A DNA stretch of 64,000 nucleotides, taken from assembly GCA_963810525.1 (NCBI GenBank), contig CAWENB010000001.1:1-64000 (forward strand). The letters run 5' to 3'. The position numbers and the translations under genes were made by a program. Below, in pieces: positions 16,284 to 23,857 of the stretch; position 1 is the first letter of the stretch, and each line of letters starts with the position of its first letter. The notes below the pieces were generated by a model that saw only the letters and a program-made list of their open reading frames with translations, searched no databases and was not told where the DNA came from. The stretch is from JAICLK01 sp963810525 (GTDB lineage: Bacteria; Patescibacteriota; Saccharimonadia; Saccharimonadales; UBA4665).

Positions 16284-17009
16284 ATGGCTGCTAAGAATGA
16301 TTTCAGTGATCTATCTGCCCTTTTCATCAACTGCTCAATTAAAAAAGACAAAACGCAGTCTCATACGCAACTCCTTATCAATAAGTCAGTCGGTATCATG
16401 GAGAAGCAAGGCGTAAAAGTTGATCAGATTTATGCGCTGGATCATGACATTGCCTTTGGTATGATCAAAGATGGCAAAGAAGAGGGCGTAAAAGATGAGT
16501 GGCCTGAAATCCAAAAACGCATTATGGCTGCGGATATATTGGTCATTGGTACACCCATTTGGCTGGGTGTAAAAAGCAGTGTCGCAACTGTGGTAATAGA
16601 GAGAATGTATGCATATAGCGGCGATTACAATGCAAAAGGGCAGTATTTGTACTATGGCAAAACCGGAGGATGTGTAATTACCGGAAATGAGGATGGGATC
16701 AAGCACTGCGCGATGGACATTCTCTTTGCCTTACAGCACATTGGCTACAGCATCCCGCCACAGGCTGACTGTGGCTGGATCGGAGAAGTGGGCCCTGGGC
16801 CTAGTTACGGAGACAAAATAGAAGGCTCGGACATTCCCGAGGGCTTCGATAATGAATTTACAAACCGCAACGCTTCGTTCATGGTCTGGAATCTAATGCA
16901 TATGGCAAGGATGCTTAAAGATAATAACGGTATCGATGCGGTTGGTAATACAGTTGCAGGGTGGAATTTACTAAAAGATAGCGATTATTCGATTTCTAAG
17001 AAGCACTAA
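16284..17009 (+). CDS. Flavodoxin-fold NAD(P)H:FMN oxidoreductase-like protein
   Basis: 241 aa. ALFINCSIKKDKTQSHTQ at the N-terminus is the FMN phosphate loop of the flavodoxin-like fold; MAADILVIGTPIWLGVKS and the GKTGGCVITGNEDG segment form the other FMN-contact loops. Length and pattern fit the NADPH-dependent FMN reductase group. Probably cytosolic redox enzyme or quinone reductase. Forms a two-gene cassette with the VOC gene 18 bp downstream; no repeat separates them. Confidence 0.75.
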   Translation: MAAKNDFSDLSALFINCSIKKDKTQSHTQLLINKSVGIMEKQGVKVDQIYALDHDIAFGMIKDGKEEGVKDEWPEIQKRIMAADILVIGTPIWLGVKSSVATVVIERMYAYSGDYNAKGQYLYYGKTGGCVITGNEDGIKHCAMDILFALQHIGYSIPPQADCGWIGEVGPGPSYGDKIEGSDIPEGFDNEFTNRNASFMVWNLMHMARMLKDNNGIDAVGNTVAGWNLLKDSDYSISKKH

Positions 17010-17027
17010 ATACAAAGGAGACCCCCA

Positions 17028-17468
17028 ATGCCCGAACCCCCTACAGCAACACATAAACTGGTAATCGGGCACTTTACTGTTTCCAGTGACGTCGAGAGGT
17101 CTCGTCGCTTTTACACCGAAGTACTCGGCGGCAAGACGGTCATCTCCAGTGAGGACGGTGACGAGGTCACGTACATTGCATTAGCTAACACCTGGATCAT
17201 CATCAACGTCGGCGGAGGTCCAACCGATGACAAGCCGACCGTCACGTTGGAAACACCGCCTGATCCAAATCGGGTGAGTAGCTTCCTGAATATCCGGGTT
17301 GCGGATATACAAGCTGTCTACACCGAATGGAGTGCGAAAGGCGCCCAATTCCTAACGCCACCGAAACGACACGAGACCGAGATCCGCTGTTATATCCGAG
17401 ATCCTGACGGCTATATTATCGAGGTAGGTCAAACGACTTTAGCTAGGGGTTGGTGCCCATCTTCCTAA
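17028..17468 (+). CDS. VOC/glyoxalase-superfamily protein
   Basis: 146 aa. KLVIGHFTVSSDVERSRRFY then TEVLGG, and the second module FLNIRVADIQAVYTEWSAKG, IRCYIRDPDGYIIEVGQ, are standard VOC beta-alpha-beta-beta-beta signatures with metal-ligand positions His and Glu. Could be a glyoxalase, dioxygenase or resistance protein. AAAGGAG stands 9 nt before the ATG, so it is co-translated with the flavoprotein upstream. Confidence 0.8.
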   Translation: MPEPPTATHKLVIGHFTVSSDVERSRRFYTEVLGGKTVISSEDGDEVTYIALANTWIIINVGGGPTDDKPTVTLETPPDPNRVSSFLNIRVADIQAVYTEWSAKGAQFLTPPKRHETEIRCYIRDPDGYIIEVGQTTLARGWCPSS

Positions 17469-17470
17469 TC

Positions 17471-17513
17471 CACCCCAAAAAGTGTTGCAATGAAAGTGCG
17501 TCAAGCACACCAG
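17471..17513 (+). repeat. Cassette repeat copy 10
   Basis: CACCCCAAAAAGTGTTGC, AATGAAA, GTGCG-TCAAG-CACAC. Begins two bases after the VOC stop codon. Confidence 0.88.
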
Positions 17514-17716
17514 ATGGAAGTTATCGGACGCACTACCATCCTTTTTATTGCTAATAAGGTGATGAGATGACCCTTTTAAGGGGGTGAAAACTTTCTTGTT
17601 TTTATCCACATAATAAGCTAAACAGCCACTGTGATTTGACCATCAAAATACTCGACAGTATTATGGTTATGGTTACGAGGAATACAAATGTAAATCAGGT
17701 AAAGAAGGAGAAAAAT

Positions 17717-18256
17717 ATGTTATTAAAATTTAGGAACAGGATCACGGCGATCGCTGGTGTTATTGTCCTGGCAGCAGGAATTCCACTGGCTTTTATAACC
17801 AATCCCGTATTCGCAACTCCGGAAAGTTATTCTTTCTGTAATCCGCCCTCTGGCACAATGGGGTGTATAAACGCTTGGGGTGGCGGGCCATGGGTAAATC
17901 TCGAAGTTAGCCCCTATTGGAATTACAACGATTGGTTCAGTTTATTATCGGCCGGGAGCGGTAATGTCGAGCTCGATTACACTGGTCCCGGTTCGTGGGC
18001 TGGCAATTGCGTCGGCGATGCCTATAACAATTCCGGCTACGCCGACGCCAGCCTTGACGAGTGCCCGTCCAGCGGCGATGCCGGCTGGGGAACTAATATG
18101 AAGGCTTACAGTTGCTCAGATGGTGAAGGTGATTACGGCTATGACCTCTACGATAATCACTGGGGAGGATATGTGGGGGCTAACTTTGGAAACGGTAATC
18201 ATATATACCTAAACGTCTGGTCTCCGACCTGTTGGTTTGAGTACGCTCAAGACTAA
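17717..18256 (+). CDS. Secreted cysteine-containing hypothetical protein
   Basis: 179 aa from ATG 17717, set by AAGGAG 8 nt upstream. Signal peptide: basic start LLKFRNR, hydrophobic ITAIAGVIVLAAGIPLAF, likely cleavage after VFA. The mature part is Trp/Gly/Tyr-rich with about seven cysteines (CNPPSGTMGC, NCVGDAYNN, DECPSSGD, SCSDGEGD, TCWFEY), suggesting a disulfide-stabilised extracellular beta domain. No family recognised; possible effector or bacteriocin-like protein, which is speculation. Confidence 0.7.
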   Translation: MLLKFRNRITAIAGVIVLAAGIPLAFITNPVFATPESYSFCNPPSGTMGCINAWGGGPWVNLEVSPYWNYNDWFSLLSAGSGNVELDYTGPGSWAGNCVGDAYNNSGYADASLDECPSSGDAGWGTNMKAYSCSDGEGDYGYDLYDNHWGGYVGANFGNGNHIYLNVWSPTCWFEYAQD

Positions 18257-18295
18257 CACCCAGTACCTAAGATAGTAAGAAGGTTTTCCTTCATT

Positions 18296-18324
18296 AGCCG
18301 GTCCCTCATGGGGCCGGCTGTTAA
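18296..18324 (+). terminator. Intrinsic terminator
   Basis: Ten-bp stem AGCCGGTCCC/GGGGCCGGCT with loop TCAT, followed by only a short T stretch. Placed 40 nt after the secreted-protein gene. Confidence 0.65.
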
Positions 18325-18328
18325 ATAG

Positions 18329-18526
18329 CATTGCCAGAGACGCCCCGAGAAAGTAGACAAGCTCGATCAGGCTTTATACGAAACGCCATTAAGGATTCCC
18401 ATTGCCGCAGCCGGCGATACGACATATTGCACAAACGGTACCGCAATTGCACTCAACGCCAATTACGAATCCTTGCTTAGTGGCGTAATTGAGGCTTATG
18501 CCGATAAGTTATTGAGCAAGAAATAA
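18329..18526 (+). pseudogene. 3' remnant of an unidentified gene
   Basis: Open frame without a start, ending TAA 18524-18526: EKVDKLDQALYETPLRIPIA then AAGDTTYCTNGTAIALNANY and a final helix ESLLSGVIEAYADKLLSKK. Composition is clearly protein-like. No promoter or start lies between it and the terminator just upstream, so it is probably the tail of a truncated cassette gene ahead of repeat 11. Confidence 0.45.
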
Positions 18527-18570
18527 GCTATCCACTTAAAGCCACGAACTACTGACTGACTCATTCAAAC

Positions 18571-18615
18571 TCCCCAAAAGGGGGGTTGAGATGAAAGTGT
18601 GACGAGTCCCCCACG
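18571..18615 (+). repeat. Cassette repeat copy 11 (divergent)
   Basis: CCCCAAAAGGGG, GTTGAGATGAAAGTGTG then TCCCCCAC. The usual GGTG/CACC outer pair is replaced by GGGGG/CCCCC, a compensated change, while GATGAAAGTG is kept. Confidence 0.75.
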
Positions 18616-18671
18616 ACGTATTTTTTATTATACTTTGAAAAAAGCTTGAGTTTATGCTTTAATATTCATTC

Positions 18672-19439
18672 ATGAGTACCGCTGAAAAACTCTTTGCCGG
18701 TGCCGAGGCAACGCTTCCAACTTTTGAAGCCAGATAACTCGGTAAACTAAGCGTACGAGATCAGCTCAGCTTTTTTACAGACGTATTAAGTGACCTACCA
18801 CCCTCTGACGAGATATTTGAAGCGATCCGTGAAAGAGACGTCCGCATTAGGCGGCAGGCTCCGGCCATTGCACACTTGTTTGGACTCGCAACTGCCCATA
18901 AAGGGAGTATGACCAAATATTTAGTTGCTTGCGGCGGCGAGGCTACGGCTAGTAATGGAAATGGTTATAAAGTATGGATCAATCGTTATACCGTAAATGG
19001 CGCTACAGCCCGGGCTCCAGCAGTGTTGGTTGATGTTGCAGATCGGCCTTATGTGGAGCGTGTACATAATCATCGTTTTGGGCTGGCATCATTAAATGCG
19101 GGACCGGAAGGAAGCGGATATGATGCGCACATGTTCCTTATTGATGACCCCGATCGGCATGAAGATCTTGGGAGCGATACTGGCCTAGAAGCCTGGTCTG
19201 CGCATATTAGTGGCTCGACGCACTTAGTGGCGGCTACATTCGTCCCGGGTGATGTATGGAGTATGCGCCAGGATGAGGCGCACAGCTTACGAAATATCAG
19301 GTCCGGTACTACTACTGTGGTTATTGAAACCGCGTCTCAGCGAAGCAATAGCGTTCAATTCAACGACGAGGGGACTCAGGCACAGAAGATAATACCAGGC
19401 TACGTAGATCTTCGCGGTATGGCATTCGCCGATTTGTAA
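18672..19439 (+). pseudogene. Cupin-like protein with in-frame TAA at codon 22
   Basis: TAATAT ends 6 nt before ATG 18672 (leaderless pattern). The frame MSTAEKLFAGAEATLPTFEA stops at TAA 18735-18737, then continues in frame as LGKLSVRDQLSFFTDVLSDL through 19439. The C-terminal half (RPYVERVHNHRFGLASLNAG, STHLVAATFVPGDVWSM, DEAHSLRNI) has the His-rich beta pattern of cupins such as cysteine dioxygenase-like proteins. Translation from a later start (for example TTG 18876) might still make a shorter product. Confidence 0.6.
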
Positions 19440-19488
19440 TCTTGTAAATCAATCACTGAATTTATAAAAGATTGGCCAAACAGATACG

Positions 19489-19523
19489 AAGGTACTCGAA
19501 ATAAAGTGCATCAATCATGCCAT
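19489..19523 (+). repeat. Cassette repeat copy 12 (divergent)
   Basis: AAGGTACTCGAAATAAAG, then GCAT-CAATC-ATGC: the inner stem is changed on both sides but still paired. Tail type B: AACAGATACGGCACGTCGCA, as in copy 9, followed by a TATTTTTTG run. Confidence 0.7.
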
Positions 19524-19644
19524 TTGTGAAGTAACAGATACGGCACGTCGCAAGGGGTATTTTTTGTCTCATCTGTAAACCAACGATGTCTGTTATTCGA
19601 GTTGGCCTCATCAGCCAAAAAGAGCGGAAATTCCGAACGATATG

Positions 19645-19650
19645 TATACT
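19645..19650 (+). promoter_or_regulatory. -10 element, leaderless promoter
   Basis: TATACT ends 6 nt before ATG 19657; it rules out the in-frame ATG at 19642, which lies in the promoter. Confidence 0.6.
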
Positions 19651-19656
19651 ATTGTC

Positions 19657-20430
19657 ATGAAGTTTAAGACAGTCCAGTGGAATATTGGTGGAGGGAAACT
19701 GCTCAATCAAGGTGCAGACCCGACGTTACTAAGGTCATATAAGGAAGATGGTCTTGATAGTATCATTGGGTTTCTCAGAGGACAGGATGCCGACATAATA
19801 ACACTCCAAGAAACTCACGCCGCCGGTGGACACTCGCAACCTGAACTAGTTGCAAACGCGTTAGGCTACCAGGGTTGGGTAAATGATGAGTGGGCAGATT
19901 CTCATATAGAAGACGGGCAGCGTCTGGGGCAGGGTATAATTTCCCGGCTACCGCTAAAACGCCATAGCTTTGAGTGGTTCACTAACCCAAACTTCGAGAT
20001 TGTTTGGGAAGACGGCTCCATAGCACACTCGCATGACAAAGGGAGGACGAGATGTACAGTAATGCTCGGTGATGCCGTGAGTCTCACCGTACAAACGTTA
20101 CACACAATACCTTTTCGGCGCTTCAAAATAGACGTTAAGTCTCAAAATGCTAAGGATGTGCTTAAGGATATGTCATCAAAACTTTCATGTGACGGAATTG
20201 GGCTCATCCAGGCTGATTTCAATCTCGACGCTACCAGCCTAACGGGTCTCTTTCCTAAGCTATTCAAACAAGAGTGGAAAGAAGTATTCCAAGGTAAACC
20301 TACTACCCCTAGGGGCCATCACTATGACCATATTCTATATAGGGGCCTTAAAGCTCTAGGGAGTAAGGTAGTCAATGATATTGGCACTGATCATTATCCT
20401 ATCGTGAGCACTTTTGAGCTAATAGTATAA
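19657..20430 (+). CDS. Endonuclease/exonuclease/phosphatase (EEP) family protein
   Basis: 257 aa. EEP/DNase I-like motifs in order: TVQWNIGGGK (Asn), ADIITLQETHAAGG (catalytic Glu), GLIQADFNLDA (D-x-N), YDHILYRG and the C-terminal GTDHYPIVSTFEL (Asp-His). These metal-dependent enzymes cleave phosphodiesters in DNA, RNA, lipids or small signalling molecules. No signal peptide, so cytosolic. Ends ahead of the second copy of the second-type repeat. Confidence 0.85.
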   Translation: MKFKTVQWNIGGGKLLNQGADPTLLRSYKEDGLDSIIGFLRGQDADIITLQETHAAGGHSQPELVANALGYQGWVNDEWADSHIEDGQRLGQGIISRLPLKRHSFEWFTNPNFEIVWEDGSIAHSHDKGRTRCTVMLGDAVSLTVQTLHTIPFRRFKIDVKSQNAKDVLKDMSSKLSCDGIGLIQADFNLDATSLTGLFPKLFKQEWKEVFQGKPTTPRGHHYDHILYRGLKALGSKVVNDIGTDHYPIVSTFELIV

Positions 20431-20464
20431 CTTCCAGCTCTTACTTGCTGAGCAAGTATTCTCG

Positions 20465-20547
20465 ATATGGCACTTCGAGCGTCTTCCTCCATCTCACTAT
20501 CTCATCAGAGATGAGGTGTAAACTTTTACCCACCTGCTGCACCAGTT
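20465..20547 (+). repeat. Second-type cassette boundary repeat, copy 2
   Basis: Aligns with 12346-12428. CTCATC-AGA-GATGAG is a perfect hairpin; GGTGTAAACTTTTACCCACC and TGCTGCACCAG follow. Confidence 0.8.
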
Positions 20548-20584
20548 TACTCGTATCACTTAATGGCAGAGCTCGATTAGTTTG

Positions 20585-20851
20585 CTATAACTCCACGATA
20601 TCGTTTCGTAATATCATACCCGCAGCGAACGTGCAAATAGTCCTTGGAGGTTGCATTTCTCCACCTAAAAATAGAAGTGGAGCATTCCCTTCGACTGCTT
20701 GTGCCGTGTATCTGCAAACTGGGACGCCTTCATCTTCAAATCCGCATTCAATTTTGTCACCATAAGAAACAGTGCCAGTTGTTATCCCATGGAGGAGTTT
20801 AAAACGAGCGCACTCTCGGATCGCTTCAGGATATGAGAATTCTTCTGCCAT
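20585..20851 (-). CDS. Small hypothetical cassette protein, inverted orientation
   Basis: 88 aa, soluble; MAEEFSYPEAIRECARFKLL then YGDKIECGFEDEGVPVCRY. No family recognised. It stands alone between the second-type repeat and main repeat 13 and is opposite to both, which supports it being the gene of that unit. Confidence 0.5.
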   Translation of the reverse strand: MAEEFSYPEAIRECARFKLLHGITTGTVSYGDKIECGFEDEGVPVCRYTAQAVEGNAPLLFLGGEMQPPRTICTFAAGMILRNDIVEL

Positions 20852-20946
20852 GCAATATATGAATTAGCCTTCCTGGCTTAAGTGATCAATATTTTTACAT
20901 TCTAACATTCACGGGGGTTTATAAAAGACTTTCTAAGAAATCGCAT

Positions 20947-20980
20947 CGGTTTTCGAAACAAAGTGCGTCAAGCGCAACAA
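20947..20980 (+). repeat. Cassette repeat copy 13
   Basis: CGGTTTTCGAAACAAAG, then TGCG-TCAAG-CGCA. Tail type C (CAATTGCGATCTTTCTATT), as in copy 8. Confidence 0.75.
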
Positions 20981-21062
20981 TTGCGATCTTTCTATTCTGA
21001 ATTTCAATTAGCAGAATATAAATGTGCTCTATAGGGCATTCGACAAATTAGCAAAAGAAAGA

Positions 21063-21068
21063 TATAAT
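21063..21068 (+). promoter_or_regulatory. -10 element, leaderless promoter
   Basis: TATAAT ends 8 nt before ATG 21077. Confidence 0.6.
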
Positions 21069-21076
21069 ATATAGTT

Positions 21077-21400
21077 ATGGTTAACTTTCTTCGCCGAAGT
21101 CATGAGGATCCTCTCAGAGTATCAAGAGGGGGTGGGCTGAACATGATGTTTCGTCTAGAAGCTGAACGAGTTGCCGATGAAGTTGTTGCAATAGAGGCTG
21201 CCTGTATAGCGGACCGGGTTAGTATTGATTCAGAATTGATTGCCGCCTTAGGAGAGGCTCAGAATGAAGCTACTCTTGCAAGGTTGGCAATAGCGAGTTC
21301 GGCAGACGCAGAAATCACTAGAATTATAACCCAGCGAAACGCAGATATTGCAGTTCTTTCGGCTCAACACATTGTTGCAATGTCTGCCATTGATCAGTGA
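21077..21400 (+). CDS. Small helical hypothetical protein
   Basis: 107 aa. From residue 25 almost entirely Ala/Glu/Ile/Val-rich helix (EAERVADEVVAIEAACIADR, ITRIITQRNADIAVLSAQHI), suggesting a coiled coil or helical bundle. N-terminus MVNFLRRSHEDPLRVSRGGG is basic. No family recognised. Confidence 0.55.
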   Translation: MVNFLRRSHEDPLRVSRGGGLNMMFRLEAERVADEVVAIEAACIADRVSIDSELIAALGEAQNEATLARLAIASSADAEITRIITQRNADIAVLSAQHIVAMSAIDQ

Positions 21401-21439
21401 ATGTTAACTACCAAAAAATTTGGCAAGTTTCTCCAGTTT

Positions 21440-21482
21440 TCTTAAAAGGCGTTGGAATGTGAGTGCGCCCGAGCGCACTAAA
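21440..21482 (+). repeat. Cassette repeat copy 14
   Basis: TTAAAAGGCGTTGGAATG, then GTGCGC-CCGA-GCGCAC as in copy 8. Tail type A (ATTAGCATTATGACCTC). Confidence 0.88.
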
Positions 21483-21494
21483 CATTAGCATTAT

Positions 21495-21524
21495 GACCTC
21501 ACTTGTTTGAGGCCTTTTTATTTT
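21495..21524 (+). terminator. Terminator in tail of repeat copy 14
   Basis: GACCTC/GAGGCC stem with loop ACTTGTTT and TTTTTATTTT. Confidence 0.7.
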
Positions 21525-21572
21525 CGTATTGCCCCCTGGGGAATCTATGGCATGAAGAGCTTTAGTTGGGGC

Positions 21573-22085
21573 TTAATCAACGCTGTGTAATGTGCCCAAA
21601 ATTAGAAGCCAGGAGCCGGAAACGAAGAAATAAAAATTAATGATTAGTGCTATCGCACTAATATGTATTCCCATTCTAGAACCAAAATATAGCATTAAGG
21701 AGCCGATGATTTGACCTAAATAACAAATACTTCCGCCAACCATACGGAAAAGGCTAAGAGCATAAAGGCTACTGTGCTGTTTGAAAGCCTGAATATAGCC
21801 ATTGGTGTTTATTGCTGCTGACAACAAGGAAACAAACAACCATTCGATTCCTATTGCGCGGTATGTCTGGTCCCCCATCAGCGCTAATGAACTTATAATA
21901 AATACAGAGGTAAGGCCGGAAAGCATGTTTATGGCTCTATATCTATGCGTGGCGTCTCTCGCTACGCCTTTTAGGTTAATAGTCATGGCTACAAAAACTA
22001 GTCCCGCTAGTGTGGCGGAGCCAGTGCCAATTAAGAGGAAGAAATTACTCCACTGCTCAGGATTATATATTGCTGAAACGACCAT
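21573..22085 (-). CDS. Four-helix membrane protein, inverted orientation
   Basis: 170 aa with four hydrophobic segments: FFLLIGTGSATLAGLVFVAM, SGLTSVFIISSLALMG, GIEWLFVSLLSAAI plus YLGQIIGSLMLYFG, and ISAIALIINFYFFVSGSWLL. Resembles small uncharacterised integral membrane proteins; no enzymatic motif. Minus-strand TAGCAT 6 nt before the ATG could be a leaderless promoter. Confidence 0.65.
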   Translation of the reverse strand: MVVSAIYNPEQWSNFFLLIGTGSATLAGLVFVAMTINLKGVARDATHRYRAINMLSGLTSVFIISSLALMGDQTYRAIGIEWLFVSLLSAAINTNGYIQAFKQHSSLYALSLFRMVGGSICYLGQIIGSLMLYFGSRMGIHISAIALIINFYFFVSGSWLLILGTLHSVD

Positions 22086-22249
22086 AAGTCTATGCTAGCA
22101 GAAAAGAAACTCTAGCAAAGTTTTTAGTTCTCAAGAAAAGAAACAGCCATTAACATGATTCTCGGTTATAGAAAGTAGTGCAGCTAGATAGTTACGACTT
22201 CAAGGTGTCACTCAACGAAACTATATTTTTAAACGTTGGGTTTAACCAG

Positions 22250-22288
22250 CTTTCTAGGCGTTGGAATGAAATTGCGTCAATCGCATAA
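22250..22288 (+). repeat. Cassette repeat copy 15
   Basis: CTAGGCGTTGGAATGAAA, then TGCG-TCAAT-CGCA. The 22086-22459 interval holds nothing else recognisable besides this copy and the promoter of the next gene. Confidence 0.8.
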
Positions 22289-22459
22289 ATTTGTAGTTTT
22301 AAATCCCGCGGCTTTATTTATTTGGCAGTATTAAAGTGTGGACCGGCAGATTGTCCGGTCCAAGACCGATGGTGCGCGTGTATTAATCGATTAATTGTTA
22401 AAAGCTGTACATACATGCTAAAGTATTCTTAATACATACCTCCGAAAAGGGAAAATATC

Positions 22460-22684
22460 GTGTCTTTCGAAATTATTGCCTGTCCTGAACTTGTGCCCCC
22501 GGAAAATACGCAGTGTGATGTACCAGGAGAAATCACTGGTCGTTATGTGCTTGAAAGTACCGATGGTCCTATTGAGCATATTAGGACAAAATGTTTGGCG
22601 GGCCATGCGCTAAATTTCCCGGCATACATGCTCAAGGACGCTGCTCAAGCGAATATAGCTGAGTTGCCTTACGACACGCTGTAG
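22460..22684 (+). CDS. Small hypothetical protein
   Basis: 74 aa from GTG 22460 with GAAAAGGGA 7 nt upstream. MSFEIIACPELVPPENTQCD and KCLAGHALNFPAYML: four cysteines, one pair CLAGH, but no clear zinc-ribbon spacing. Unknown function. No repeat separates it from the following DHFR-like gene. Confidence 0.5.
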   Translation: MSFEIIACPELVPPENTQCDVPGEITGRYVLESTDGPIEHIRTKCLAGHALNFPAYMLKDAAQANIAELPYDTL

Positions 22685-22795
22685 CTGTAGTTTCACATGT
22701 GTGTTAACGCCCAAAACAAGGCAGCTTTAGCGTCATGTGTACTAAATACAAGTGTCGTTGTCTCTGTAAAAAGAAATATTTTTGTTAGGTTTTGA

Positions 22796-22801
22796 TATCA
22801 T
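22796..22801 (+). promoter_or_regulatory. -10 element, leaderless promoter
   Basis: TATCAT ends 6 nt before ATG 22808. Confidence 0.5.
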
Positions 22802-22807
22802 ATTGGT

Positions 22808-23413
22808 ATGAGAAAAGTAGTTGTATTATCTTTTGTCAGTCTTGATGGTGTCATGCAGGCTCCAGGCGGTCCAGAAGAAGACACTTCAGGAGGCTTTCAG
22901 TATGGCGGTTGGACCTTTCCATATTCTGATGAATTTTCCGGTAATATAATGCGCGAACAAATGGGTGTGCCATTTGATTTACTGCTTGGCAGAAAGACGT
23001 ATGAGATATTTGCGGAGTATTGGCCAAAGCAAGATCCGGCAAGCCTAGGTGCTCCGTTTAATAAAGCGACAAAATATGTCGTTTCGCACCACCAGCCAAA
23101 ACTTGATTGGGAAAAATCAGTGCTTATTAACGGAAATGTAGCCGCGAAGCTAAAAGCGCTGAAACAACAGGACGGGCCAATGCTTCAGGTTCATGGAAGC
23201 GGCAATCTGATTCAGATTTTGTTTAAGAACGATCTAGTTGACGAACTATGGTTAAAGTTGTTTCCTGTAACGCTTGGCAAAGGCAAGCGCCTATTCGCAG
23301 ATGGAACTATACCCGCGGCATTCGAGCTAACGGAGTCTAAAACTTCGCCAAATGGTGTCATCATAGCCAATTATAAAAGATCTGGCGAGGTTAAGACCGG
23401 TTCTTTTGCTTGA
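22808..23413 (+). CDS. DHFR/RibD C-terminal-domain family protein
   Basis: 201 aa. Hallmarks of the dihydrofolate-reductase-like RibD_C family: VVLSFVSLDGVMQAPGGPEE at the N-terminus, FDLLLGRKTYEIFAEYWP, LQVHGSGNLIQILF (NADP-binding Gly motif), LVDELWLKLFPVTLGKGKRL. These proteins bind NADPH and reduce unknown substrates; common as stand-alone genes in soil bacteria. Cytosolic. Confidence 0.85.
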   Translation: MRKVVVLSFVSLDGVMQAPGGPEEDTSGGFQYGGWTFPYSDEFSGNIMREQMGVPFDLLLGRKTYEIFAEYWPKQDPASLGAPFNKATKYVVSHHQPKLDWEKSVLINGNVAAKLKALKQQDGPMLQVHGSGNLIQILFKNDLVDELWLKLFPVTLGKGKRLFADGTIPAAFELTESKTSPNGVIIANYKRSGEVKTGSFA

Positions 23414-23541
23414 TATATTGCACCAGATCGGATAGAGCCTTGCTCAAACGTAGCAATTAGCAAGACTCAAGCCGCACACTATAATTCCGTAATGCAGCTG
23501 TACATTCGCTAAAAGTACTGCACTAGAGGTGCCGCTTAGCC

Positions 23542-23585
23542 TCACCTAATGGATTTGGGATGAAAGTGTGCCCCGAGCGCACTAA
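23542..23585 (+). repeat. Cassette repeat copy 16 (divergent)
   Basis: TCACCTAATGGATTTGGG, ATGAAAG, then GTGTGC-CCCGA-GCGCAC. An A-like tail AAAGCTTCATATAT and a GGTC/GGCC hairpin with CTTTT follow. Confidence 0.75.
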
Positions 23586-23763
23586 AGCTTCATATATAGA
23601 GGTCAGTTTTGGCCACTTTTCTGCTTACATCCCGTAAAGTCATTTCTCATGTCTTGCTACGGAGCGAGCGCACATAAACTGAAGATGCGCCGGCAATTAG
23701 TACACTCAAGAGTTTGTCGTTGCCGCTTGTGCCGCAAGAATTCTTGATACGTCATTTATGTTC

Positions 23764-23792
23764 GGTGCCGTGGTTCACAGAACTACGGCACC
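23764..23792 (+). terminator. Strong hairpin, probable terminator or insulator
   Basis: GGTGCCGT/ACGGCACC stem with inner GTTC/GAAC. No immediate T run, though TTTTTTT follows 20 nt later at 23813. Beyond this, 23586-23857 holds a perfect palindrome AGATTACGTAATCT at 23830-23843 next to the lectin stop, followed on the minus strand by a T-poor but A/C-rich stretch. Confidence 0.5.
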
Positions 23793-23857
23793 CACCCTCG
23801 ATTCGGTGTATGTTTTTTTGACGTACTTTAGATTACGTAATCTCGAAAGTCCGATCC

